Translations under genes and position numbers: made by a program
Notes under the pieces: generated by a model
The model's database searches: none
The model's input: the letters and a program-made list of their open reading frames with translations, nothing else
Told to the model about the DNA's origin: nothing
Shown here: piece by piece, positions 17,801 to 27,670 of the stretch
Layout of the letters: each line of letters begins with the position of its first letter
Position numbering within the stretch: position 1 is the first letter of the stretch
Source: CAYYFX01 sp046330135
Lineage (GTDB): Bacteria > ARS69
Direction of reading: 5' to 3'
NCBI GenBank assembly: GCA_046330135.1
Contig: JAXLTI010000010.1
Span: forward strand, 87,275 to 151,274
DNA length: 64,000 nucleotides

Positions 17801-17922
17801 TCTGCCTGGCGAAGAACGGCGATGCGACCGGCGCGAAGGCGGCGCTCGCGGAGGCGAGGCGCGCCGGGGCGCCGCGCGAGGGGGTCGCCAGGGTGGAGCC
17901 TCTCCTGCGCGCGTCCCCCTAG
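14845..17922 (+). CDS. Membrane-anchored spermidine-synthase-like protein with C-terminal TPR repeats
   Basis: The 1025-residue protein has two blocks of membrane helices (about 10-215 and 260-490) separated by a 40-residue Ser/Pro/Ala linker, then a spermidine-synthase-like methyltransferase fold (about 500-720) and TPR repeats (about 820-1025). The Rossmann loop is GLGSGVTLGAV, followed by ECVELSEGV. The catalytic aspartates of true aminopropyltransferases are replaced in YDVIVSQPSNLWAAG, so genuine spermidine synthesis is unlikely. This SQPSN type is common in fused MFS/SpeE-like proteins of unknown function. The TPRs (AWGDLGLLSQTSGQADAA and neighbours) suggest protein contacts. The stop shares a CTAG with the convergent Nudix gene. 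Confidence 0.88.
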   Translation: MTAVEDRPVLRRLVPVLFAVTGAAGLVYEVVWFKLLDAIFGVTALATATVLAVFMGGLGLGAAIAARRADRWERPLRAYGLLETSLGILAAAVPFALPLANRVFVGIYDALHPSLPVLSILRAVVSALILVPPATLMGMTLPVLARAFSREEGTAGDVGFLYTINTLGATLGAGLAGFVLLPALGLRATCAAAVATNLLVGATAILFGRGLRFAVPASTGAPSSSAAPRSSAEPTPAADPSSPSTAPPSPAAAAPRREWARPSLLLISALSGLTSLGYQVFWTRALVLSLDNTVYAFSVILVTVLVGITIGSAFATWLLRRAQRPAFALALSQALASLAVVALASLFDTLPARFLELSHRLGGGFGGFLAVTFAIAGAALLPATILLGMGLPLVLGAAIRGTRDLARGVGSLYSVNTWGAILGSVLAGFVVLPTIGIRNGIAVFAALNGVAAVMAMFLAPGPRARRLAAAGALAVALGALAAFLPRWDRAAFTSGASSSTLAQRAADPSDEIVYYREGVAATVSVKRRGGDYKLQVDGRTEATGQGDLKTNTMLGSLPLVLHQGPAKRVLVIGLGSGVTLGAVLSHPVERVECVELSEGVVEAARYFTAWHGDALHDPRVTLIRGDGRNHLLLTRERYDVIVSQPSNLWAAGVGNLFTREFFELCRDHLADGGILCQWIQGYSVSDESLRSVMRTITEVFPSVDAWVAEWSDVLLVASSKPAALPTARIAEAFGEPRVAAALQRAGVHDLPTFLSHFMLDRDALRTFSQSASFHTDDNRLVEMQEPRSLADGTARPQARALLAWQTDVRARLDRWPPAGESLAAADSALNRAIGARRHEIQARSLEAVGRGAMAVDEYRQAVMLNPEDLAIRRNLARHHVRMGVQLARSHDWRAAWDNFTEALRVDSTSADAWGDLGLLSQTSGQADAALEATRRAIALDPKNETYARQEGDVLRDERRWAEAAAAYRRALAIRGGEPRALLSLAFCLAKNGDATGAKAALAEARRAGAPREGVARVEPLLRASP

Positions 17923-18488
17923 ACGCCGCGCTCCTCCAGGCGCGCGAGCGCGCAGATCACGAGGGCGTGACGGATCCGCCCGTTGCGCACCGCGGCGAAG
18001 GCCTCCTCGACCGGCGCCGTGAGGACCTCGATGTCCTCGCCCTCGTCGAGGTCGCGCTCCGCCCGGCGCGAGCAATCCTCGATCAGGTAGAGGTGGCAGA
18101 GGTTCGTCTGGATCGCGGGATTGGGCTCCACGGCCCCGAGGAGGATGGGCTCCCCGCCCACGTAACCGGTCTCCTCGCGCAGCTCGCGCTCCGCCGCGTC
18201 GGCCGGGGCCTCTCCGGCTTCCACCACGCCGCCGGGGATTTCCAGCGTCACGCGGCCCGTGCCGTGCCGGAACTGGCGGATCATGACGAGGCGACGCTCC
18301 TTCGTGAGCGCCACCACGTTCACCCAGTCCGGACACTCGAGGACCGTGAAGGGATGCGGCCGTCCCGTGCGCGGAGAGCGCGCGGAGATGCGCCGCACGC
18401 GGAAGATGCGGAAGTCCTGCACGTCGTCTTCGCGCTCGCGCTCCCAGGACCTGAGCGCGCCGCCGCCCTCGTCGAATGGATCCGTCAT
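17919..18488 (-). CDS. Nudix hydrolase (ADP-ribose pyrophosphatase-like)
   Basis: A 189-residue Nudix protein. The box runs from GGVVEAGEAP to AERELREETGY (G-x5-E-x7-R-E-x2-E-E-x-G), with PGG before it as in ADP-ribose pyrophosphatases (NudF/YffH type), and RQFRHGTGRVTLEIPGG fits that subgroup. It would cleave ADP-ribose or a related nucleoside diphosphate. Its start overlaps the stop of the upstream flavin/polyferredoxin gene (ATGA), so the two are co-translated. The 3' end shares the palindrome CTAG with the opposite gene. Confidence 0.92.
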   Translation of the reverse strand: MTDPFDEGGGALRSWEREREDDVQDFRIFRVRRISARSPRTGRPHPFTVLECPDWVNVVALTKERRLVMIRQFRHGTGRVTLEIPGGVVEAGEAPADAAERELREETGYVGGEPILLGAVEPNPAIQTNLCHLYLIEDCSRRAERDLDEGEDIEVLTAPVEEAFAAVRNGRIRHALVICALARLEERGV

Positions 18489-20734
18489 CGCGCTCCCTCC
18501 CGGACCTGCACGGCGCTCGCCGCCAGCCGGTCCACGCCGACGACGCGCCCGCTCTTCGGATCGATCCCGCCGAACGTCAGCACGCCTGTGGGGCAGCTCT
18601 GCACGCACGCCGAGCAGCGCACGCACTCGGGGTCCTCCATCGGGAGCCCCTTGTTCGCGAAGCTCATGACGTCGATGCCCTGGTGGCACACCGACGTGCA
18701 CACGCTGCACGAGATGCACTTCTTCTTGTCCGCGAGGATGCGGAAGCGGCTGAACCGCGCCACCACGTGCATCCACGCCGCCAGCGGGCACGCGAAGCGG
18801 CACCACACGCGCCCCGAGAAGTGGAAGTAGAGCCCGGTGCCCACGATCCCGGCGAGGAATAGGTCCACGATCCACTCGTAATTGAGGAGCGTCATCGGGA
18901 AAGGCAGCGGCGTGCCGCGCACGTTCTTGCCCGTGAGCAGGACGGAGTAGACGCCGTTCAGCGGATGATCCCAGGGCAGCGCCCACCCCACCACGCGCAG
19001 CACGAGCAGCCCGAAGGCGACGGCGAGGATCGCCTGCCCCACGAGGTTGACGCGGTTCCACGCCGGCCCGTGCGGCATCTTCGCTCGATGTGTGTCGCCC
19101 ATCGTCTCCGCGAGCGCGCCGCACGAGCAGATCCACCCGCAGTAAGCGCCCTTCCCCCAGCGCCACACGATCCACGGCACGATCACGAACGTCTGCAGCA
19201 GCGAGATCGTCAGCCACACGCCGTTCGGCTTCGACGTGAACACGTTCCAGAGGAAGAGCGGCCACGCGAGGATGAAGCCGAACGCGCGCCAGTACTCGCG
19301 GCCCTGGGGATCCCACTGGGTCCTCGGGAAGAGCGCATCCGCCAGCGGCGCCACGTGCGGCCCGTCGAAGAGCCCGCGGTGCCCCGCCCACGGCAAGAGC
19401 ACGTACGGCAAGAGGAAGAGAGGCAGCACCTGGACCGCCATGAGCGTGACCGTCTGCGCGGCGACGTAGGGGGTGCGCCGGCGACGGATGCGCCGCGCGC
19501 CGAAGAAGAGAATCGCCGCGGTGTACGCGAGCGAGTACCACGCGCCGGGCGTTCGGAACGAGATGACGATGGTGCCGAGGAGCGTGGCGGGATCGCCCGC
19601 GGGCAGATTGAACGGGAACGCGCGATGCGCCGCGAACCAGTCGGTCAGGGGTCCTCCCGCCTTCCAGTGATAGAGGAAGGCGAAGCACGCGAGCGAGAAG
19701 GCGAGCGTGGCCCAGAAGCGCCCGTTGCGCTCGCCGCGGATGGCGATCCCCGAGCGCCGGAAGAAGTCCAGCGGCGCCTCGCGGCCGATCATCACGAACA
19801 CGACGTCGTTCCCCACGCGCTCGGTGGCGGCACCCGCCGTCACGAGCGCGACGTGCTCCGGGCCGATCTCCTGGACCGTCGTCCCGAGCGCCACCCGCAG
19901 CCCCGGCGCCGCCGCCACGTGCGCCACGTTCTCCGCCTTCGGGCGCGCGAACGCGGCCCCGCGGTAGCTCAGCGTCACCGATGCGCCGGCGTCGGCGAGC
20001 GCGGCCGCCGTCTCGAGCGCGCTGTCGCCGCCGCCTACCACGAGCACGCGCTTGCCGGCGTAGTCCTTCGGGTCGTGGAGGCGGTTGTAGACCTTGTCGA
20101 GGTCCTCGCCCGGCACGCCGAGCCGGCGGAACTCGCCGCTCTGTCCGAGCGCCACCACGACGCGTCGCGCGAGAAGGCTCCCGCCGTCCGCGAGCGTCAC
20201 CTCGAGAAGGCTCCCCTTCCTTCGCACGCGCTCCGCGCGCGACGTCGTCGTCTCGATGCCCACCGCCTGACGGCGCAGCTCGGCGAGGAGCTCCTCCTTC
20301 ACGCCGGCGGTGACGCGGAGCGGGCTCGCCGGATCGAGGTCTTTCGGGTAGGTGTAGATCGGTTTCCGCTTCGGAAAGTTCGCGATCGTCGAGAACGGCT
20401 CGTTCGACTCGAGCACCCGGAACGAGAGCCCGCGCGCTCTCGCCTCGAGCGCTGCCGCCATCCCGGCCACGCCCCCGCCCACGACGACCACGTCGAGCGC
20501 GTCCACGCCCGCCTTCCGCTCGGCGAGGAAGCCCGGGTCCTCGGCGATGGCGCGCACGACTTCAGCCCCGCTCTCCGTGGCGAGCTTCAGGAGCGGGATT
20601 CCGCGCAAATCCCCCGCGACGTACACGCCCGGCACGTTCGTGGTGCCGTCGTCGCGGGCGACGGGGAGCCGCTCCACGGTCCCCGCGGGCCATCGCCCGT
20701 GCAGCCAGCGCGTGTAGCGCGCGATCGGACTCAT
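18485..20734 (-). CDS. Permuted flavin NAD(P)H oxidoreductase fused to a membrane polyferredoxin
   Basis: A 749-residue fusion. Residues 31-60 carry TTNVPGVYVAGD, the FAD-contacting motif that normally ends thioredoxin-reductase-like proteins; the FAD Rossmann loop GGGVAG is at 86-91 and the NAD(P) loop GGGDSA at 234-239, and the flavin part stops near 335 without another GD motif. Then come about six membrane helices with NapH/CcoG-like cysteines (GAYCGWICSCG, WCRFACPLAAW) and two C-x2-C-x2-C-x3-C clusters (KKCISCSVCTSVC, ECVRCSACVQSCP). It could pass electrons from NAD(P)H through FAD and Fe-S centres across the membrane. RBS GGGAGG precedes the ATG. The acceptor is unknown. Confidence 0.87.
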   Translation of the reverse strand: MSPIARYTRWLHGRWPAGTVERLPVARDDGTTNVPGVYVAGDLRGIPLLKLATESGAEVVRAIAEDPGFLAERKAGVDALDVVVVGGGVAGMAAALEARARGLSFRVLESNEPFSTIANFPKRKPIYTYPKDLDPASPLRVTAGVKEELLAELRRQAVGIETTTSRAERVRRKGSLLEVTLADGGSLLARRVVVALGQSGEFRRLGVPGEDLDKVYNRLHDPKDYAGKRVLVVGGGDSALETAAALADAGASVTLSYRGAAFARPKAENVAHVAAAPGLRVALGTTVQEIGPEHVALVTAGAATERVGNDVVFVMIGREAPLDFFRRSGIAIRGERNGRFWATLAFSLACFAFLYHWKAGGPLTDWFAAHRAFPFNLPAGDPATLLGTIVISFRTPGAWYSLAYTAAILFFGARRIRRRRTPYVAAQTVTLMAVQVLPLFLLPYVLLPWAGHRGLFDGPHVAPLADALFPRTQWDPQGREYWRAFGFILAWPLFLWNVFTSKPNGVWLTISLLQTFVIVPWIVWRWGKGAYCGWICSCGALAETMGDTHRAKMPHGPAWNRVNLVGQAILAVAFGLLVLRVVGWALPWDHPLNGVYSVLLTGKNVRGTPLPFPMTLLNYEWIVDLFLAGIVGTGLYFHFSGRVWCRFACPLAAWMHVVARFSRFRILADKKKCISCSVCTSVCHQGIDVMSFANKGLPMEDPECVRCSACVQSCPTGVLTFGGIDPKSGRVVGVDRLAASAVQVREGAR

Positions 20735-20759
20735 GGGCCTCCCGGCGCGGAAACGAGGG

Positions 20760-20788
20760 AACGTAGCGGGGGATGCGCCCTCGCGCAA
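20760..20788 (-). promoter_or_regulatory. Promoter of the flavin/polyferredoxin gene
   Basis: TTGCGC (20788-20783), 17 bases, TACGTT (20765-20760) on the minus strand, about 25 bases before the start at 20734, which has its own RBS. Confidence 0.45.
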
Positions 20789-20840
20789 CCTCGAGTCGAG
20801 GGCGCTTCGGCAGGTCACCGACTCCCGATCCGGAGTCGCG

Positions 20841-20869
20841 TTGAACGGCGTTGCGAGGCAGACTAGACT
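20841..20869 (+). promoter_or_regulatory. Sigma-70-type promoter of the kinase gene
   Basis: TTGAAC (20841-20846), exactly 17 bases, TAGACT (20864-20869). Transcription would start near 20876, leaving a leader of about 54 bases with the GAGGAG ribosome-binding site before the ATG at 20930. Confidence 0.6.
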
Positions 20870-20929
20870 CTCGCGGCGCAGCGCCATTCCGAGGCGCCGC
20901 CGCGCGGGACGGTCGCCGAGGAGCTGCCG

Positions 20930-22584
<1,655 letters not shown>

Positions 22585-22588
<4 letters not shown>

Positions 22589-24882
22589 CGCCCCGACCCA
22601 GGGACGTCGACGTCACGGTCCGCGCGGCCGCCGTGTGCTCCTTCGCGCTGATCGCGCACCAGGTGGCGTCGAAGGCCGTCCGCGACGCGCTGTTCCTCTC
22701 GAGCTTCCCCGTCACCGCGCTCCCGCGCATCGTCATCGGCAGCGCGCTGGTGACGATCGCCGCCGTTCTCCTCTCGTCGCGCGCGCTCGCCCGGTTCGGC
22801 CCCGGCCGGCTCCTCCCGGGCGCGTTCGCGACGAGCGCCGCCATCCAGCTCGGGATCTGGCCGCTCGTCCACGCCGCGCCGCGCGCGGCCGCGGTGCTCT
22901 TCTATCTTCACGCGTCGGTCGTCGGCGCGCTGCTGATCTCGTGGTTCTGGTCGATGCTCAACGAGTGCCTCGATCCCAACACGGCCCGCAAGCGCATCGG
23001 ACGGATCGCGGGCGCCGGCACGCTCGGCGGTCTCCTCGGCGGCCTCGCGGCGGAGCGCGTGGGCGCGATGCTCACCACCAGCGCGATGCTGCCCATCCTC
23101 GCCGGGCTGCACGCGATGAGCGCCGCGCTCGCCTTCGCGGTCCCGCGATCGCTGGAGCCGGAGCGCCGCACGGGCAGGGCGGAGCCGCATCGCTCGGGCT
23201 TCGAGGTGCTGAAGAGCGCGCCGTACCTGCGCGACCTCGCGCTCCTCGTGCTGACGGGCACGGTCAGCGCGGCGCTGCTCGACTACGTCTTCAAGGCGCG
23301 CGCCGCGGCCACGTTCGCGGGCGGCGACCTCCTGCGCTTCTTCGGCCTCTTCTACACGGCGGTCGGCCTCGCGACGTTCCTCGTCCAGTCCGCGCTCACG
23401 CGGCGCTTCCTCGCGCGGGGGCTCGCCACGACCGCGTCCGCACTTCCGGGCGTGGTGGCGCTCGGCGGCGCCGCCGCGATCGCCGCGCCGGGGTTGGCCG
23501 CGGCGGCGGCGGCCCGCGGGCTCGAGGCCTCCGTGCGCAGCTCGCTCTTCCGCTCGAGCTACGAGCTCTTCTACAACCCGATCCGTCGCGCGGACAAGCG
23601 GGCGGCGAAGACCCTCGTGGACGTCGGCTTCGACCGGCTCGGCGACGCGGTGGGCGGCGGCCTCGTGCAGCTCGTGCTCTTCGGCGGCATCGCCGTCTCC
23701 TCCACGCTGCTCGCGCTCGCGATCGCGCTCGGCGCGGTCGGGCTCCTCGTGGCGCGGCGCCTCCACCAGGGCTACGTCACGGCGCTCGAGGCCAGCCTCC
23801 TGGATCAGGGCGCGCCTCGGGCGAAGTCCGCGGAGGAGGAGGCGGCGAGCCGCTCGGCGTTCCTGAGCACCGTGGCGCAGATCGACCTCGCCGGGCCGCT
23901 GCCCGATCTCGCCGAGACCGCCGCCGGCACGTTCTCGACGGCGGAGATGTCGCACACCGCGATCGTGGCGCGGGTCAGCCCGAGCGGCGCGGGCTCGTCG
24001 CGCACACCCACGCCCTCGCCCGCCGCGGCGCCCGCGCCCGCGCGGACTCCTTCGGGCAGCGTGCCCCTGGACCCGGTGATGCGCGTCGCGATGGAGCTGC
24101 GCTCGGGAGACGCGTCGCGCGCGCGCCGCGCGCTCGCCACCCTGGAGAGCCTCCCGCGGGAGCTCGTGCCCATCATCATCCAGCTCCTCGCCTGGGATCC
24201 CGTGGCGCCCGACGCCCTGCGGACGCTGCGGGCGAGCGCGGACCGACACGTGGGCGCGCTCGTCGACGCGCTGGGGGATCCGAACGAGGAGTTCTCCGTG
24301 CGGCGTCGCGTGGCGCGGGTGCTCGCGGCCAGCTGCTCCGAGCGTGCGGTGCGCGGCCTCCTCGCCGCGCTCGGCGACCCTCGCTTCGAGGTTCGCTTCC
24401 AGGCGGGCGCCGCGCTCGCACGATTGCACGAGCGCAGCGCCGAGCTGGTGATCGATCGCGCCGCGGTGCTCGCGGTCATCGAGCGCGAGGCGAGCGTGAA
24501 CCGGCAGGTATGGGAGAGCAACCGCCTCCTCGACGAGCTGGGGCACGAGGAGTCCCCCTTCTACGACGACGTCCTGCGTGCGCGCGCGTCGCGAAGCCTC
24601 GAGCACGTCTTCAACGTGCTCTCGCTCGTGTACCCGAAGGAGCCGCTGCGCATCGCCTACCGCGGCCTCCACGCGAGCGACCCGACCCTGCGCGGCACCG
24701 CGCTGGAGTACCTGGAGCAGGTGCTGCCGCCGCGCCTGCGCGAGTCCTTGTGGCCGTTCCTCGACGACGATCGCAAGGCGGCGCCCGGCGCGAAGACGCT
24801 CGACGAGGTCGTGGACTCGCTGATGCGCTCGCACGAGTCCATCCAGCTCGATCTAGAGAAGTTGCGTCGCGGCGAGGGGTAG
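22585..24882 (+). CDS. ADP/ATP-carrier (Npt1)-like membrane protein with C-terminal HEAT-like repeats
   Basis: A 765-residue protein starting at a GTG that overlaps the kinase stop. The first about 400 residues contain around eleven hydrophobic helices with RDALFLSSFPVTALP, WSMLNECLDPNTARKRIGRIAGAGTLGG and SSYELFYNPIRRADKRAAKTLVDVGFDRLGDA, strings that recur in the Npt1/TlcA-like carrier group. A Ser/Pro/Ala linker (about 460-495) leads to a helical region with HEAT-type units (ALGDPRFEVRFQAGAALARL and similar). The linker is rich in Thr/Ser and could be the substrate of the coupled kinase. Transport of nucleotides is not assured, since the carrier motif set is incomplete. Confidence 0.78.
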
Positions 24883-25072
24883 GTCGCGAGGCCGCCGTTT
24901 CGTTTCTCCACGATCCCCCGACCCGCACCTCCCCTGTAGAAATCCGTCACTGTCCGCGATGGTGCCGGAAGTCCCCTGCCGATAAGGACCTAGAGGGGGC
25001 CGCCGCCGGCCTGACGCGCTCGGCCCGTGCCTTGCTACGGATTCAGGCGGTCCCTGGTCGAGAGGAGATCCC
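24883..25072. other. Intergenic spacer without recognisable genes
   Basis: This 190-base spacer between two plus-strand genes has no convincing open frame. A weak hexamer GATAAG occurs near 24982, but no paired -35 is seen. The last 15 bases hold the ribosome-binding site of the next gene. Confidence 0.4.
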
Positions 25073-25717
25073 TTGGGAAACCGGATGAAGCTCATCGGCG
25101 CCGCGGTCTTCGTCACCGCCGGCGCGGGACTGGCCTCCGCGCTCGTGCTCGGCAACGCCGGCGCGAAGCGCGAGGCGATGATCCCGGCCGGGTTGCCGAT
25201 CGTCGCCGCGCTGCAGCACCGCGTGTCGACGGAGACGACCGGTCTCGGCGACTCGATCGAGCTGCGCACGGTCGAGCCCCTTCGCCTCGATTCGAAGACC
25301 GTGCTCCCCGCGGGCGTCGTGATCCGAGGCGACGTGGCGGCCGCGAAGGGCGGCGGCCGCATGAGCGGCGCGCCCGAGATCGCGCTCCGCTTCACGCAGC
25401 TCGAGCTGGACGGGAAGTCCTACCCGATCTCCGCGGATCCGTTCCGGGTGACCGGCAGGAGCGACGTACGCGAGACCGCCGCAGAGATCGGCGGTGGCGC
25501 TCTGGCCGGAGGTCTCCTCGGCGGCGTTCTCGGCGGCGGCAGCGGCGTGGCGAAGGGCGCGGTGGCCGGGGCGGTGCTCGGCACCGGCGTGGCCGTGGCC
25601 ACGAAGGGCGATCAGCTCGTCCTCCCCGCGGGGCAGCGGATCAAGGTCCACCTGAACGAAGCGCTGAGCGTGCAGTACAGCACGCGAGCCGAGAAGCCGA
25701 AGAAGACGCCGAGCTGA
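25073..25717 (+). CDS. Exported/anchored glycine-zipper-type protein of unknown function
   Basis: A 214-residue protein with an N-terminal hydrophobic segment (MKLIGAAVFVTAGAGLASALVLG). The body looks like a beta-rich domain that sets surface properties (PAGLPIVAALQHRVSTETTGLGDSIELRTVEPL), and a glycine-rich zipper (GGGALAGGLLGGVLGGGSGVAKGAVAGAVLG, in pieces) lies at about 140-172, as in envelope proteins that insert in membranes. A second copy of the domain's terminal pattern (VLPAGQRIKVHLNEAL) closes it. The TTG at 25073 fits AGGAG at 25062-25066 better than the ATG at 25085. No function is assigned. Confidence 0.78.
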   Translation: MGNRMKLIGAAVFVTAGAGLASALVLGNAGAKREAMIPAGLPIVAALQHRVSTETTGLGDSIELRTVEPLRLDSKTVLPAGVVIRGDVAAAKGGGRMSGAPEIALRFTQLELDGKSYPISADPFRVTGRSDVRETAAEIGGGALAGGLLGGVLGGGSGVAKGAVAGAVLGTGVAVATKGDQLVLPAGQRIKVHLNEALSVQYSTRAEKPKKTPS

Positions 25718-25718
25718 C

Positions 25719-25730
25719 GTCCCGCGGGAC
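25719..25730. terminator. Palindrome between convergent genes
   Basis: GTCCCGCGGGAC, a perfect 12-base palindrome right behind the stop of the glycine-zipper gene, in the 45-base gap before the helicase stop. Confidence 0.3.
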
Positions 25731-25762
25731 CCGGGAGATCGGCCCGCGCGCGACGGCCTCGG

Positions 25763-27127
25763 TCAACGCCCCCGGCGCGATCCCCGGGATCGGCGGTTCG
25801 GACGACCGTGGCTCCTCCCCGCTGGCACCGGCGCTTCCGGCTTCGACCCGGAAACCCCCGCCGTGCGGTGGGCATGATCGCCGCCGTCGTGACCGCGGCG
25901 ACGCTTCGCCTTCGCCGCGGCCCGCTCGCGGCCCACCGCCTTCTGCGCCCGCATGGCGGCCAGGCGCTTCGCCAGCGGCACCTCGAGCGGAGCCTCCGGG
26001 CGGGCCGAGTAGTCGAAGTCCGGCACGGTCACACGGGGCAACCGCTTGCCGACCGTCCCCTCGATGCGACGCAGCTCGGGCTCCTCCTGCGGCGAGACGA
26101 ACGTGAACGCGTCGCCGGTGGCTTCCATGCGCCCGGTTCGCCCGATGCGGTGCACGTAGTCCTCGGGCGCGAGCGGAACGTCGAAGTTCACGACGTGGCC
26201 CAGCGCGTCCACGTCGATGCCGCGCGCGGCGATGTCGGTGGCCACGAGGACGCGGAACTTGCCGCTCTTGAAGCCCGCGAGCGCGGCGGTCCGCTGCGGC
26301 TGCGATCGATTCCCGTGGATCCGCTCGGCCTCGATCCCCCGGCGAACGAGGTACTCCGCGAGGCGGTTCGCCCGGTGCTTCGTGCGCGTGAAGACGAGCG
26401 CCTCCTCGAGATCGCCGCGCTCCAGGAGCGCCGCCAGGAGCGCCGACTTCAGCTGCTGCGGCACGGGGTACACGGCCTGCGTGATCCCGACCGGCGGCGT
26501 GGCCTGGCGGTCGAGGAAGATGGACGCAGGATCGCGCAGCATGTCGCGGGTGAGCGTCACGATGGGCGCCGGCATCGTCGCGCTGAAGAAGAGCGTCTGC
26601 CGGCGCGCGGGCAGGTGGCGCAGGATCTTGCGGATCTCCGGCAGGAAGCCCATGTCCAGCATGCGGTCCGCCTCGTCGAGCACCAGGACCTCCAGGCGAT
26701 CGAGCTTCGCGTAGGGGGACTTGAGGTGATCGAGGAGCCGGCCCGGCGTCGCGATCAGGACGTCCACGCCGGTGCGGAACGCGCGCTCCTGCGGTCCCAT
26801 CGACATACCGCCGATGATCGTGGCGCCCCGGACCGGCGTGTGCACGGCCAGCTCGTCCAGATGCTCGAGCACCTGCGCCGCGAGCTCGCGCGTGGGCGTG
26901 AGCACCAGCGCGCGCGTGACCCCGCGGGGCTTGTCGAGGAGGCGGTTCAGGATCGGCAGCAGGAACGCGGCGGTCTTGCCGCTTCCGGTCATCGCGCAGG
27001 CGAGGACGTCGCGACCCGCGAGCGCGGGCGGAATCGCTTCGATCTGGACGGGAGTGGGTCGGGAGAAGCCGAGCTCTTTGAGCCCCCGGAGGAGGTCTCG
27101 GTGCAGCTGGAGGCCGCTGAACGGCAT
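25763..27127 (-). CDS. DEAD-box RNA helicase, RhlE-like
   Basis: A 454-residue helicase with the Q motif (FSRPTPVQ), motif I AMTGSGKT (45-52), PTRELA, DEAD at 151-154, FFSATM, LVFTRTKHRA, VATDIAARGID and HRIGRTGR. The order and spacing fit the RhlE/RhlB/DeaD type; the C-terminal 75 residues are Lys/Arg-rich and end in RGSRRGR, a typical RNA-binding tail. It acts on structured RNA, for example in ribosome assembly or mRNA decay. The start at 27127 has AAGGATC upstream. A -10-like CACAAT lies upstream in the leader. Confidence 0.95.
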   Translation of the reverse strand: MPFSGLQLHRDLLRGLKELGFSRPTPVQIEAIPPALAGRDVLACAMTGSGKTAAFLLPILNRLLDKPRGVTRALVLTPTRELAAQVLEHLDELAVHTPVRGATIIGGMSMGPQERAFRTGVDVLIATPGRLLDHLKSPYAKLDRLEVLVLDEADRMLDMGFLPEIRKILRHLPARRQTLFFSATMPAPIVTLTRDMLRDPASIFLDRQATPPVGITQAVYPVPQQLKSALLAALLERGDLEEALVFTRTKHRANRLAEYLVRRGIEAERIHGNRSQPQRTAALAGFKSGKFRVLVATDIAARGIDVDALGHVVNFDVPLAPEDYVHRIGRTGRMEATGDAFTFVSPQEEPELRRIEGTVGKRLPRVTVPDFDYSARPEAPLEVPLAKRLAAMRAQKAVGRERAAAKAKRRRGHDGGDHAHRTAGVSGSKPEAPVPAGRSHGRPNRRSRGSRRGR

Positions 27128-27267
27128 GCAGATCCTTTCGGATGAGGGTGCGCCGCGGAGAGTCCCGCGCACGCGACGGATCGAACCGCTGATTGTGACA
27201 GAAACCGGGCTCGAGCACGGAGACAATCGACGTCATCGCGGAAGAACGTCCCTTCCCCAGACCGCAC

Positions 27268-27618
27268 TCACGGACGCTCGATCCGCAGCGTCGCGATCTT
27301 CCCGCCCGCCGCCCGGAGGCGAATCGTGCCCTCACGCAAACCCGGCGCGGAGCGCCACGCGTACGAAGCCGCCGCCTCGCTCTCCGAGCCCTCGACCTCG
27401 CCGATCACGAGCTCGTCGGTGGGCGGCCGCGCTTCGAAGGCGCGTCGGATCCCGGAGCGGCCGTTGAAGGGGCCGGCCGGAATGCCGACGAACGTGAGGA
27501 CGGCGTCCTCCGCGAAGAGCCCCGCGAGCGCGTCGAGCTCCCCGTCGCGTACCCCGCGGTTGTGAAGGGACACGTATTCCCGAAGGAGCGCCGGCGCCCC
27601 GCGCCAGGCTGGTCCCAT
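27268..27618 (-). CDS. NTF2-like / SnoaL-like small domain protein
   Basis: A 116-residue protein with the pattern of the NTF2-like superfamily: LREYVSLHNRGVRDGELDALAGLFAEDAVLTF, then GRSGIRRAFEARP and a final pair of beta strands. This fold includes ketosteroid isomerases and polyketide cyclases, but also many proteins of unknown substrate. Catalytic residues cannot be assigned with confidence. It follows the AspA/AstE-like hydrolase by 52 bases on the same strand. Confidence 0.82.
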   Translation of the reverse strand: MGPAWRGAPALLREYVSLHNRGVRDGELDALAGLFAEDAVLTFVGIPAGPFNGRSGIRRAFEARPPTDELVIGEVEGSESEAAASYAWRSAPGLREGTIRLRAAGGKIATLRIERP

Positions 27619-27633
27619 CGCCCTCCCCCGCGT

Positions 27634-27652
27634 GCCGACTCGAAGAATCGGC
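27634..27652 (-). terminator. Hairpin after the AspA/AstE-like gene
   Basis: GCCGATTC, 3-base loop, GAGTCGGC (one G-T pair) immediately after the stop of the zinc hydrolase. A second small hairpin (GGAGCC/GGCTCC) spans the stop codon itself. No T-run is seen. Confidence 0.35.
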
Positions 27653-27670
27653 GAGCCTGGAGATCGGAGC

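Noticed and set aside
13975..18336. A 1453-codon open frame on the minus strand
   Set aside because: It runs antisense to the SDR and aminopropyltransferase-like genes, is Arg/His-rich without domains, and is a usual shadow of high-GC coding sequence.
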